From contig NZ_CP034464.1 of the NCBI RefSeq assembly GCF_003955735.1, positions 496,001-560,000 of the forward strand: a stretch of DNA of 64,000 nucleotides, read 5' to 3'. The stretch comes from Undibacterium parvum (GTDB lineage: Bacteria > Pseudomonadota > Gammaproteobacteria > Burkholderiales > Burkholderiaceae_D). Positions 17,230 to 26,353 of the stretch are shown here, piece after piece (within the stretch, counting starts at the first letter, position 1; each line of letters starts with the position of its first letter). Under the pieces are notes generated by a model that was not told the DNA's origin, did not search any database, and worked only from the letters and a program-made list of their open reading frames with translations. The translations under genes and the position numbers were made by a program.

Positions 17230-18674
17230 CAATTAAAACTCCTGACTGGTGTTAGCGAAGTGTGCAGGGGAGCAGTATTCATCTTCAAGATCGGGCTCTC
17301 TCGCTTAATATTTGCAACAATCACCATTAGCATCAATAAATGTACCATTTGCTCAGGACCAAAACTATTCATAGCCAAAGGCACCTCACTAATCGAACGG
17401 ATAAAGATCATGACAAACAACGCAACGGACAGGCCCTTGCTAGACTCTGCTGTTTTCAAGGTATAGCGAAATAACATCACTGCATAGGTAATCAAACCGC
17501 CCACCCCAACTAGACCGGCACTAGCCAACGTTTGAAAAAATTGATTATGTGCGTGAAAGGCCGCGGGCAAGCCAATTTGAGCACGAAAATCGTCATTCCA
17601 TATCGTTAAGCCATATCCAAAAATTGGGTATTTTTTCCACTCTTGAATAGCGACATCCCAGATTTGATTACGCCCCGTCATACTCACAAGATCATTTCCA
17701 GCGCGACTAACTAGGTAAGAGTTTAATTTATCTCCAACACTACCAAACATAATGAGTATGAACAGAGCCATCGCCACGACCATAAGCAAAAGCAAAATAC
17801 CTATCAAGAAATTTGGACGTCTAAAGTCGAACAAACGTTGCTTCAGAAATTCACGGTGCCCAAAATAAGCTAAGCAAATAAAACAAAGTATGAAAGCAAT
17901 CCAACTCGTTTTGGACTGGGCTAGCAACAAACTAAATGCACCAAGCATCCAACTAAAGTTAGTCAACCAGGCGCGTTTAAACGGCTGTATCCACAGGCAC
18001 ATCAAAAACACCACCACCAATGGGCCAAATGCGTTGGCATGATTACTTAGGCCTGCATAACGATAGCGTAAGCCCGGTATATATCCCTGGTAATCACGAC
18101 TAAGTACGAGTTCTGGCTTTACCAGGATGCATAGCGCGCTTAATACTAATAAACAGAATAAGGCGTTGCGAGCGCTAATAATAGCGACATCGCCATCACG
18201 CTTACTTGCAAATAACACCGCCCCACCCGCTATCGCCATATAAAAATAGTCATGAGAAAAGGAAGTGTGCTCGGCCAACAGCGCACTCGTGAAGACGTTC
18301 GTAAAACAGTAAAAGCAAAATGCAAAGACTAAGGGTTTTAATGCATTCTCCGACGGCACCAATATAAAAAAACGTCTTAGTATGCGTTCACCTGCGACAA
18401 CTAACATGATGACGGACGTAAGCCTAGAGATCCAAGATGCAATTGGATGTTTAACTGTGACGACCAATGCCAAATCAGACATCAAATATAGATTTCTGCC
18501 GGATAGCAGAATGGTGACGGCAACAATCAGTAACACAGGATAAAATAAATAGGGCATCAAGCCATTTTCACGGCGCTGCCCCCAATGTAGCGCGGCTGCC
18601 AGAGTGACGACCATCGCAATTGGCAGTAAAAAAGCAACTAAGCCATAGACAAAAACAGATATAAATTCAAGCAT
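17229..18674 (-). CDS. O-antigen ligase/polymerase-like (Wzy) membrane protein
   Basis: The 481-residue protein has a dozen or so hydrophobic segments. Its large periplasmic loop holds YRYAGLSNHANAFGPLVVVF and GRNQIWDVAIQEWKKYPIFG, followed by the HAHNQFFQTLASAGLVG motif of the Wzy_C/WaaL family. It most likely polymerises repeat units on undecaprenyl diphosphate at the periplasmic face, since it lies between a Wzx-type flippase and glycosyltransferases. It overlaps the flippase gene by eight bases. A ligase function cannot be excluded from sequence alone, but the exosortase-type locus favours polymerase. Confidence 0.85.
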   Translation of the reverse strand: MLEFISVFVYGLVAFLLPIAMVVTLAAALHWGQRRENGLMPYLFYPVLLIVAVTILLSGRNLYLMSDLALVVTVKHPIASWISRLTSVIMLVVAGERILRRFFILVPSENALKPLVFAFCFYCFTNVFTSALLAEHTSFSHDYFYMAIAGGAVLFASKRDGDVAIISARNALFCLLVLSALCILVKPELVLSRDYQGYIPGLRYRYAGLSNHANAFGPLVVVFLMCLWIQPFKRAWLTNFSWMLGAFSLLLAQSKTSWIAFILCFICLAYFGHREFLKQRLFDFRRPNFLIGILLLLMVVAMALFILIMFGSVGDKLNSYLVSRAGNDLVSMTGRNQIWDVAIQEWKKYPIFGYGLTIWNDDFRAQIGLPAAFHAHNQFFQTLASAGLVGVGGLITYAVMLFRYTLKTAESSKGLSVALFVMIFIRSISEVPLAMNSFGPEQMVHLLMLMVIVANIKRESPILKMNTAPLHTSLTPVRSFN

Positions 18675-20181
18675 CCTTCATTGCCCCTTGCCTGAATTTT
18701 GGAGTGAGTTTACTGATAATTGGTCGAAATTGCGCTGGGCTAAAACGCATCAGCATATCGAGCACAGCTCGTCCCAAAATATCTGGGCAAGCCACAACGA
18801 CAGCGATCAATAAACCGCTACCAAAAAGTCCTGTTAGTGTCAGTGTTAGTAAGTGGTTAGCGCCTACTGCATGAGAGAGAGCAAGCCCTGCGTAAGTGCC
18901 AACAACTGCGACCAGGCTCATGAGCAAGCCACGTAGCGCGAACGGCAATAGATCTGATATTCCAAATTTTAATTGAAAACATGCCGCAGACATAATTACG
19001 ATAGCCCTGGCCCATAAGCTGGCAGCGGCAATCAGCGCGACCATTGCGACACCCTGACTGGCAAGCGCATAAAACGCTGCCCCTGCAAGCAATAAAATAG
19101 GTAGTTGCAGCAAACTTTCAAAATGCTTGCGGTTGGTATTCCACAAAATTGGGGTCGACATGCCCCAGGTAATATAGGCAGGCATGGCCAGCGCGAGGGT
19201 GAACAGTACCTGGCCTGAAAATACCCATTTTGGTCCATACAAGAGTGCGACTAAATCATCCGCAAGCATTGCAAACATGACGAACATAGGCGTTATCAAG
19301 ACCCACACAAGGCCGATCACCGATAAATAAGCCGCGCGCAAACGCCCGGGTTCAGTCTGTAACTTAGCACCGGCAGACAAAAAAGCAGGCTGCAAAGCGC
19401 CAAGAAAAAAAGCATTTGGAGTAATCGCGAGGTTATAGCCAACGCTATACAGACCGACTGCTTGCGCATTGAGAAAGCGGCCTAACAGAACGCGATCGAT
19501 ATTATTCAGAAACCAATTTAAGATATTCGTCACAAATACGGTAAAACCGATACCGGATAAAGCCGAAGCCCCGTCATACCAAAACAAAGGCCTGACAGAA
19601 TGCGGCCTGCGCACCAGCGTAAAGACCAAACCACATACAGCCTGCGACAACCAGGCAGCAACCAAGGACCAGACACCGGCACCGCTAAAGGCTAAAGGGA
19701 CGCCAATCAAGAGATACCCAATTGTGTAGCTACTCACTTGTATGATGTTAATCGTCCTAAAATCCAGATTACGTCTGAGTAAATTAGTCGATGGCGTCGA
19801 TACTGCGTTAATCACGCACGCCAAACTAAGCCAGCGAACGATAAGCTCAAGGCGCGGCTCATTGAAATAAGCGGCAACTGTAGGCGCAAGCAGATAAACA
19901 CCAACGGCAACGACAGAACCAAAGATCAATTGCCAGGTAAAGGCGAAACGAATATCTTCCTCGCGAAGATTTTGATTTTGCACCAGACCCCAGGCAAACC
20001 CAAAATCAGCCAAAAAATTACTGAACGTCATAACGATCATGCCCATCGCGAACAGACCGTAGCTATCCGCGCCCAACAAGCGCGCCAAGACGATCTGTGC
20101 GCCTAACTGAAGGCCATAACGCGCTATCGTCCCGATCGCACTCCATTTGATCGCATTCTTAGTTCTTGCAGCCAAGCTCAT
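18667..20181 (-). CDS. Polysaccharide flippase (Wzx, MOP/oligosaccharide transporter superfamily)
   Basis: The 504-residue integral membrane protein has about 12-14 hydrophobic helices. Its N-terminal pattern is typical of lipopolysaccharide flippases: GTIARYGLQLGAQIVLARLL and GADSYGLFAMGMIVMTFSNF. It is predicted to flip the undecaprenyl-linked repeat unit across the inner membrane. Its ATG overlaps the epsI stop by four bases, and its own end overlaps the polymerase start by eight, so flippase and polymerase are tightly coupled. Family members are named PST-type exporters; direct substrate assignment is not possible. Confidence 0.88.
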   Translation of the reverse strand: MSLAARTKNAIKWSAIGTIARYGLQLGAQIVLARLLGADSYGLFAMGMIVMTFSNFLADFGFAWGLVQNQNLREEDIRFAFTWQLIFGSVVAVGVYLLAPTVAAYFNEPRLELIVRWLSLACVINAVSTPSTNLLRRNLDFRTINIIQVSSYTIGYLLIGVPLAFSGAGVWSLVAAWLSQAVCGLVFTLVRRPHSVRPLFWYDGASALSGIGFTVFVTNILNWFLNNIDRVLLGRFLNAQAVGLYSVGYNLAITPNAFFLGALQPAFLSAGAKLQTEPGRLRAAYLSVIGLVWVLITPMFVMFAMLADDLVALLYGPKWVFSGQVLFTLALAMPAYITWGMSTPILWNTNRKHFESLLQLPILLLAGAAFYALASQGVAMVALIAAASLWARAIVIMSAACFQLKFGISDLLPFALRGLLMSLVAVVGTYAGLALSHAVGANHLLTLTLTGLFGSGLLIAVVVACPDILGRAVLDMLMRFSPAQFRPIISKLTPKFRQGAMKDA

Positions 20182-20876
20182 TGCGCCAGGCCCATGATGC
20201 GGTGCTTACTATCAGAGGCTAAGGCCGTAGAAAGCATACTGACAAAGCTTTCTTGGGTTTTAAATGCATGCGTACTATCTGTATCGATCGAAGAAACGCG
20301 GAACAGTAAACCATCAGGTATCAACCCCTTCATCCCATAACGCATTTCAGCAATTTTTTTACTGGTTTTATCGGTGATGACCGCATCACCCACTGTCGTC
20401 CAATAAGTAACTGGCTCATAGCGCTGATTGGATAAATTGGTCTCTAGACGTTTTACCGGAATGCTACCGCTAGCGGTTGCCAACACGCCTAAGCGATTTG
20501 ATGTCACTTGAAACCCTTGCGCCGGATAACAGACCTCTGGGTAATGCACCTGCACCGCGTCGCTTTGATCTTTACCATAGGCGATAGAGAGCATGATGCG
20601 CTCGCCCGCCTGGTTGACATAGGTACGCGACAGCGTTTGCGTATAAATTTTTTGTAAGCTCGCTTCGGTCTGTGGATTAATGACTGCAGAACTGAGATTT
20701 TTCTCTTCCGTCCACTCGCCAAACTGACTTGGAATTATTTGCGCCAATTCTAAAGCTGGCAGGCTTTGCCACAAATAGTTGGTCGGTGTTATGAGTTTGG
20801 TGGCAGCGGCAGACATGGCCATCAGGCTGCCTAAGATCAGGCTGGCGATCATTGTTGGCTTCATGCTTGGCTTCAT
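20178..20876 (-). CDS. epsI: EpsI family exosortase-associated protein
   Basis: The 232-residue protein has an N-terminal signal or anchor (ASLILGSLMAMSAAATKLIT) and the family hallmark VHYPEVCYPAQGF. The central YEPVTYWTTVGDAVI follows. EpsI proteins are found beside exosortases in exopolysaccharide loci and are thought to assist polymer export or sorting; the biochemical activity is not established. Its ATG overlaps the exosortase stop by four bases, with AAGGTG nearby. It is separate from the exosortase here, whereas in some genomes the two are fused. Confidence 0.9.
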   Translation of the reverse strand: MKPSMKPTMIASLILGSLMAMSAAATKLITPTNYLWQSLPALELAQIIPSQFGEWTEEKNLSSAVINPQTEASLQKIYTQTLSRTYVNQAGERIMLSIAYGKDQSDAVQVHYPEVCYPAQGFQVTSNRLGVLATASGSIPVKRLETNLSNQRYEPVTYWTTVGDAVITDKTSKKIAEMRYGMKGLIPDGLLFRVSSIDTDSTHAFKTQESFVSMLSTALASDSKHRIMGLAQ

Positions 20877-21802
20877 GCTGCTACACCTTTATTTGCTGGG
20901 GTCTTAGTGCTGCGTGCCTTAGCGATCAGTTGCAAGCCCGAATCAACCGAGATAATCAGCAACAAGGCAGTAATGAACAAAACCATACCCGCAAAACCAT
21001 GCAAGAAGCCCTGCCCTGCAGCATCACCAAAATAATACGTAATCAAGGTCAAGCTGATGACGCGGATCACGTTGGCAGTGAAGGAGATAGGGATAATCAA
21101 TATCGCTAAGGCGACATTCCGAAAAGCCGAGGTATGTTTGACGATGTTGAGGTAAAACAGACCCAGCGCCTCTAAGGTAAGCAAAGTTTGCAAACCTGCA
21201 CAGGCATCGGCCACCAGCAATTGGTATTGGCCGATTTGCAGAATCACGCCAGTGCGGGCAATCGGGTAAGCAGCCCAGAACAAAATATTCTCAGTGACAT
21301 ACGACACGGCCATTTTCATGGGCATAGTGAGAGCACTCACCAGCGCCCCCGGTAGAGGGATCATGAACAACATGAAAAAGAAAGGAAACCACTGTACTTT
21401 TAGCGCGCGGCTACCATAGACGATCAGTATCAGAGCAAGCAATAAGCCGATAAAAGAGGCAATCTCAAACATCTGTATGCTTTGCGAGCGCCCGATAATA
21501 TACAGCAGCAGCGCAATCACAGCGATCGGCCAGCCTAGCGCCGCGCCACGTTTATCCGCGGCGGCTTGCAACATCAGCGGCCATTGCTTAATAATCAGCC
21601 AAAGCGATAAGAGCAGAATGATCGGACCATGCGCATAGCCTTCGGTGCTCCACAAACCTCTGCCTAGATCATAGAAGCTAGGCACATAGAGCAGCAGCAT
21701 ACCAATTAAGATAGGCCACCAGGCGAAGATCTGCTGTTTCCACACGATGCTATTGGCTAGGTTACTGGTTTTGGTGGCGCTCGCTGCCATAACTTGATCC
21801 AT
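20873..21802 (-). CDS. xrtB: Exosortase B
   Basis: The 309-residue polytopic membrane protein carries the exosortase catalytic residues: Cys201 in VADACAGLQTLLTLEALGLF, Arg247 in TANVIRVISL and His268 in FLHGFAGM. Exosortases are sortase-like transpeptidases that process PEP-CTERM signals at the inner membrane. The EpsI and EpsG neighbours match the exosortase B locus type. Its start overlaps the epsG stop by one base (TAATG). A PEP-CTERM protein encoded at 30670-31320 is a candidate substrate. No second exosortase is in the window. Confidence 0.93.
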   Translation of the reverse strand: MDQVMAASATKTSNLANSIVWKQQIFAWWPILIGMLLLYVPSFYDLGRGLWSTEGYAHGPIILLLSLWLIIKQWPLMLQAAADKRGAALGWPIAVIALLLYIIGRSQSIQMFEIASFIGLLLALILIVYGSRALKVQWFPFFFMLFMIPLPGALVSALTMPMKMAVSYVTENILFWAAYPIARTGVILQIGQYQLLVADACAGLQTLLTLEALGLFYLNIVKHTSAFRNVALAILIIPISFTANVIRVISLTLITYYFGDAAGQGFLHGFAGMVLFITALLLIISVDSGLQLIAKARSTKTPANKGVAA

Positions 21803-22716
21803 TAGTATTCGACCAGCACCGAGCCAACGACTTCAGCGCCAATACGTGCCAACTGCTCAGCGACCGCGCTAATGTCTGCCAGACTGGTGGTGTTCTTACG
21901 CGCCACCAGCAATACACCACCGGCGCGTGCTGCAATTGCCAGCGCATCAGCACCAGAAGAGAAGGCGCAGACATCATAGATAACGACATCAAATTGGCTT
22001 TCGACGTTGACACTCAGTGCATTAAAAGAGCTACGACTCACCAATTCTTGTGGGTTGGGTGGCAGCGTACCTGCTGGCAAGACAGACAGATCGACAAAGG
22101 AATTAACCTTAGAAATCGCGTTCAGATCAGCACGGCCAACCAGCACATCAGACAAGCCTTGCTTGCCACTCAGATTAAAAATCTGATGTTGGCGCGGTTG
22201 TCGCAGGTTGGCGTCGATCAGCAAGGTATGCTCGCCCAATTGCGAGAACACTACCGCCAGGTTAGCGGCAAACAGACTAGCACCCTCACCCGGATTAACG
22301 CTGGCGATCGCCAGTGATTTATGGCCATTGGCAAACCAACGCAACATTAACTGGCTACGGATGGCGCGCAAGGTTTCAACCTGCGGGCTAAATGGCTGGT
22401 AAGCGGCGACCAGTTCCGGCGCAAAATTACCTTGCCCTGCTGGCAAATACGGGTAATCAAATTGGCGCGCTAATACCTGTTGAATATCAACTTCGGTAAT
22501 TAAGCCAAGGCTAAGTGCTGCCTCACCAAAGCGCATGTTTTTTTCTTTTTGCTGACGCAAGATGCGCTCGGCATCTTCGGGCTTGATCTTACCCATATCG
22601 AGCAAGATACGGCCCATGCTTGATTCACGCACGGCGTTAGCAGGATTAAGCGGGCGTACTACTGCCGCCGGGCTAATTGGATTGACTTGATTTTGCGGGT
22701 TCATTTGCTGGTCCAT
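21802..22716 (-). CDS. epsG: EpsG-type chain-length determinant tyrosine kinase homologue with altered Walker motifs
   Basis: The 304-residue protein has an N-terminal GspE/MshE-like module (about 34-92, GRILLDMGKIKPEDAERILR). A bacterial tyrosine-kinase-like ATPase domain covers about 110-304. The usual P-loop GEGKS reads GEGAS (A146), the A' motif LIDADLR reads LIDANLR (N170), and no tyrosine cluster is present at the C-terminus. In related proteins this position is often Arg. It may therefore act as a regulatory partner of EpsF rather than an active kinase, but activity loss is inferred. It lies three bases after epsF. Confidence 0.88.
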   Translation of the reverse strand: MDQQMNPQNQVNPISPAAVVRPLNPANAVRESSMGRILLDMGKIKPEDAERILRQQKEKNMRFGEAALSLGLITEVDIQQVLARQFDYPYLPAGQGNFAPELVAAYQPFSPQVETLRAIRSQLMLRWFANGHKSLAIASVNPGEGASLFAANLAVVFSQLGEHTLLIDANLRQPRQHQIFNLSGKQGLSDVLVGRADLNAISKVNSFVDLSVLPAGTLPPNPQELVSRSSFNALSVNVESQFDVVIYDVCAFSSGADALAIAARAGGVLLVARKNTTSLADISAVAEQLARIGAEVVGSVLVEY

Positions 22717-22719
22717 GAC

Positions 22720-24126
22720 TCAATTAGTACTTAAATTGTTTTTTAAAGCCCGGTTAAATAAACCACGACTCCGAGGCTTTGGTGCCGTCCATTGCACCAC
22801 GCCCAGTACTGGAACTTTTAAGGCTTCAACCAGATCATCGGCAGAACGGACGCGGCGGTTCATCAGCTCTGCCAACATCGCAAAACCTAGACCGAGCATC
22901 GTGCCCAGAAAAATAGATGCAAGGGTATTGAGCAACACTTTAGGACCAGCAGGATCAAGTGGCGCTACCGCAGGGTTTAAGACCGCGATATCGGTTTGGT
23001 TTGACTGCCCTTCCATATTGGTTTGATTAAAGCGCTGTGATGCACCTTCGTAAGCGCGTTGCGCTGTTTCCATCTCATTGACCAAGACCTTGATCTCATC
23101 ACGCGCACCACCCAATGCCATGACCTTGGCTTTTTGTGCGGCTAAGGCGGCACGGATCTCGGCCTCACGTTGCTGGAAAATATGTGCATTACCTGCTACA
23201 CCGCTACTCGCCAGTTTAATTTGATCATCTAGATTAGAGCGCAATTTATCCACTTCTGATTTTGCGGCCTGATACTGCGGATGATTTTTATCAAGCTTTT
23301 GTGAAGTCTCCGCAAACTTAACTTCTGCCATCGAGAGACTCACCTTCAGGTTTTGTACGATAGGGTTTGCCAATACATCTGGGGAGGCTCCATTTGCGCT
23401 TTGTGCCTGACGCTGACGCGAACCAGCCTCCATAGACTGGCCTTGCGCCATCACTAACTGGCTGGATAATTCATTGAGTCGTGCAGACTCTACATCCAGA
23501 CGATTGTCTGCACTGACAATGCCATGTTCTTGCTGATAGCTAGACAACTTAGCTTGTGCCGTTTCTAGCTTCTCGCGTAATTGCTTAATCTGCTCAATAA
23601 AATAGCCCGAGGCCTTTTGCGATGGTTCCACTTTCAGTTGCAGACTCACCTGCTGATAGGCGGCGGCAAACGCATTGGCGACAGCGGCAACAAACTGCGG
23701 ATCATTACCCTTATAGCTCAGTTCGAGCACACTGCTCTCGCGCGAAGGTGCGACATCCACCTTTTTCAACAACAAATCTGCCAACCAGTCACGGATATTG
23801 CCTTTACCTTCTGTCGCATCCATAAATTGCGCTTGCACGGCTGCGCCTTCTGCCATTTTAAGATCATCAACCACTCTTAATGCGACGCGCCGACTATTAA
23901 TAATATCGACCTGGGTTGCGATATAAGAGGGCATTAACTGCACTGGCAATATCATGCCAGTGACAGGATCAGCACCTTTAAAATTAAGTACCAACGAGGC
24001 TGTCGCCTTATAGGTCTTAGGCAATAGCAAACTAACGACTACCGTGGTCGTCACTGTCACCAGTAAGGTGATCAGGATGATCTTGTAGCGAGCGCGTAAG
24101 ATAAGTAGAAACTGGGTGAAATTCAT
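22720..24126 (-). CDS. epsF: EpsF chain-length determinant (Wzz/polysaccharide co-polymerase)
   Basis: The 468-residue inner-membrane protein has an N-terminal transmembrane segment (about 17-37) and a periplasmic Wzz domain. A long coiled-coil stretch (about 170-360) precedes a second transmembrane segment near residues 400-425 ([17 protein letters not shown]). Proteins of this type set polymer length and interact with a kinase, here EpsG encoded directly downstream. Ribosome-site-like GAGAG precedes the ATG by seven bases. The C-terminal tail ends in [19 protein letters not shown], the normal boundary with the kinase module in fused forms. Confidence 0.92.
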   Translation of the reverse strand: MNFTQFLLILRARYKIILITLLVTVTTTVVVSLLLPKTYKATASLVLNFKGADPVTGMILPVQLMPSYIATQVDIINSRRVALRVVDDLKMAEGAAVQAQFMDATEGKGNIRDWLADLLLKKVDVAPSRESSVLELSYKGNDPQFVAAVANAFAAAYQQVSLQLKVEPSQKASGYFIEQIKQLREKLETAQAKLSSYQQEHGIVSADNRLDVESARLNELSSQLVMAQGQSMEAGSRQRQAQSANGASPDVLANPIVQNLKVSLSMAEVKFAETSQKLDKNHPQYQAAKSEVDKLRSNLDDQIKLASSGVAGNAHIFQQREAEIRAALAAQKAKVMALGGARDEIKVLVNEMETAQRAYEGASQRFNQTNMEGQSNQTDIAVLNPAVAPLDPAGPKVLLNTLASIFLGTMLGLGFAMLAELMNRRVRSADDLVEALKVPVLGVVQWTAPKPRSRGLFNRALKNNLSTN

Positions 24127-24259
24127 TTGATTACTCTCAAAACTAAATGAAGCGCATCACATCTGCGCCTGATTACTGCATTATTGGATACGCGCTGCGC
24201 GCTGGTGGCGCTATGCATTTGCGGCGCTACCATCGCTCTAGCACTGCGCCAGCTCAGAA

Positions 24260-25051
24260 CTAAAACAAACTCTCTTGTATGTAGACCACATCGTCGGTAT
24301 GAATCAGATCATCGTGCTTGACCGGTATCTCTTGCATGACGCCGCTCAGATCGCTGCGTTTGATGCGTATGCCGCGCTCGGTACCGCGTGCGTTCAAACC
24401 GCCACCAACCGACAAGGCCTGCAACACGGTCATGCCACGCTCTAGGCGATACATGCCCGGGCGCTGCACCTGGCCGTAAATATAAAACTTCTGGGCTCTG
24501 GCGACGTAGACGATATCGCCCGCCAATACTTCTGCGTTCAAGGCTAGATCGCCGCTCTGTACCATACCCAGGATATCGATCACTTCTTTCTTCGAATTCC
24601 CATTGCGATTGCGCACTAGTGTGGCGGTGTCGCCTGCTTCGCTATTCACACCACCGGCTAATGCCAGTATCTCTAAAATACTGCGACGCCCCTCTATCGG
24701 GTAACGCCCTGGGCGGTTTACCTGCCCCAGTATCGAGACTTGCTGACTCTGCATCACGGTCACGATAATGTTCACTTGCGCATTACGGATGAACTTGCCC
24801 CCCTCTAACAGACCAGCAATTTTTTTCTCCGCAGCGGCCGAAGAAATACCGCCTACTGTCACTTGCCCGATCAAAGGATAAGAAATACTTCCGGCTTCAC
24901 TGACCCTGGTTTCCAAAGACAAATCAGGGTGATCGTAGACCGTGATCTTGAGAACATCGCCTGCGCCCAATTGCACATCTGCCGCCAAACCTAAACTCAT
25001 CCAAGCCGCTAGCAGCAACGCCATTATGGCCAACCTATATTTCTTGATCAT
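24260..25051 (-). CDS. epsE: EpsE polysaccharide export protein (Wza-like)
   Basis: The 263-residue precursor has a signal peptide (MIKKYRLAIMALLLAAWMSL, cleavage near LAA). A poly_export domain follows (LGAGDVLKITVYDHPDLSLE), then two SLBB domains (VSILGQVNRPGRYPI and FYIYGQVQRPGMYRLERGM). Members form or support the outer-membrane export channel. The signal lacks a lipobox Cys, so it is soluble or peripheral, unlike Wza. AGGAAATTGTC upstream supports the ATG. It lies 56 bases after epsD and 133 bases before epsF. Confidence 0.92.
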   Translation of the reverse strand: MIKKYRLAIMALLLAAWMSLGLAADVQLGAGDVLKITVYDHPDLSLETRVSEAGSISYPLIGQVTVGGISSAAAEKKIAGLLEGGKFIRNAQVNIIVTVMQSQQVSILGQVNRPGRYPIEGRRSILEILALAGGVNSEAGDTATLVRNRNGNSKKEVIDILGMVQSGDLALNAEVLAGDIVYVARAQKFYIYGQVQRPGMYRLERGMTVLQALSVGGGLNARGTERGIRIKRSDLSGVMQEIPVKHDDLIHTDDVVYIQESLF

Positions 25052-25107
25052 GACAATTTCCTATTTAAACTGCAGGGTAAAAATCAAAGTACGCGCTATG
25101 AATTGAA

Positions 25108-26109
25108 TTACTTTAAACCTGCTACGCCGCGATTGATAACCGCATCATCTGGCTTATTTTCTAGCTTGTTGGCTGCGACTGCATTGGCTGCTGGAGCAAC
25201 TGCCACATTGCTAGCGACCGAAGCTGGTGCGGCATCCGCAGGCTGGCCTTTATTGATAATCTCTGCATTCAGATATTCAATCTTGCCGGTCGTGCGCAAG
25301 CGCGCCAGTTCGGCTTCGCTGGCTTCTTTATTCTTTTTACTAATCAAAAATTGTTCGATTTGCGGCGCTGCGACTGCGGCTGTTACTGCCGCATCTTTAA
25401 TCTCGTGCAGCGACACCAGCAAGCTACGACCACCTTCTTTGATGGTAAATAACTGACCCTTTTGCATGCCCTTGAGCGACTTGATCATCTCGGCTGGCAG
25501 ATCGGTACTGGTGCGTGAGATCTGGGCGCGACTGAACTGAATATTTTTGGCTTCTAACCACGCAGCGACTTCATCCAGAGATTTTGCGGTATCCATCATC
25601 GCGCTTAACTCAGGGCTGAAGTTTTTTGTTTCTATCACCAGTTCTTTTAAATCGTATTGTTTGCGCTGTGTGAACAGATCAGGATTTTTCTCAAAAAAAC
25701 TATCGACATCCGTCTTGCTTGGCTTGGCGCTGTTGCCGATTTTCTTTTGCAGATAGGCTTGTACATAGATCTGCGCCTTGGCGCGCTCTACCGCCTGCAT
25801 TACGGCTGGATCTCTATCGGTTTTTTCTTTTAAGGCTTCACCTAAAATCAACTGCCTATCCACTAGCGCTTCTAGCACTTGCTTATTGGTGACGCCTTGC
25901 TGGCCGCCCAGTCTTTGCAATTCTTCATTCAGTTGATGTACGGTAATCTCATCGCCATTGACTTTGGCAATCGCTTGACCAGGTGCTTTTTCTTTGCTGC
26001 CACATGCTGACAGACCAAGCACAGCAAGCGCAATTAAGGCACTGCACAAGAGTCGCGTACCCGGGGTGGCTGTAGTCAGTGCTGCAGGCATTTCAATTGT
26101 CGTACGCAT
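25108..26109 (-). CDS. epsD: EpsD family peptidyl-prolyl cis-trans isomerase lipoprotein
   Basis: The protein is about 333 residues. It has a lipoprotein signal (LLCSALIALAVLGLSAC) and then a SurA-like N-terminal region (VNGDEITVHQLNEELQRLGG). The parvulin-type domain is poorly conserved and runs to about residue 250. The C-terminal 50 residues are Ala/Asn-rich and low in complexity. EpsD proteins accompany exosortase-type polysaccharide loci and are thought to help fold export components in the periplasm. ATG 26109 is preceded by a TTG at 26112 that is better spaced from the AGGAG site, so the start is uncertain by one codon. Confidence 0.88.
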   Translation of the reverse strand: MRTTIEMPAALTTATPGTRLLCSALIALAVLGLSACGSKEKAPGQAIAKVNGDEITVHQLNEELQRLGGQQGVTNKQVLEALVDRQLILGEALKEKTDRDPAVMQAVERAKAQIYVQAYLQKKIGNSAKPSKTDVDSFFEKNPDLFTQRKQYDLKELVIETKNFSPELSAMMDTAKSLDEVAAWLEAKNIQFSRAQISRTSTDLPAEMIKSLKGMQKGQLFTIKEGGRSLLVSLHEIKDAAVTAAVAAPQIEQFLISKKNKEASEAELARLRTTGKIEYLNAEIINKGQPADAAPASVASNVAVAPAANAVAANKLENKPDDAVINRGVAGLK

Positions 26110-26353
26110 CAAAATTTCACTCCTAAACGATCTTTAAAATTTATCTTGGTAAGGCATGTATAGAGCCCTACTAATTTTTACATCTGTTGTTATGCACTCA
26201 CAACACCCGCACAAGCAGAGCTTGTTTTGGCGACCTTTTAAGGCTGACCTAAGTGCAATGACTGAGGGACTAATTTAGCGAGCCGCATTGTTGCACAAAA
26301 AACAAAAATCTCCTATTTGCCCAGCGGCAAATTTATCCCGCTTTCAACTAACT

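Noticed and set aside
24180..24259. Possible tenth family A repeat between epsE and epsF
   Set aside because: The words GCGCTGCGCGC and GGCGCTATGC are present but the CATGCGG core and the ordered arms are missing.
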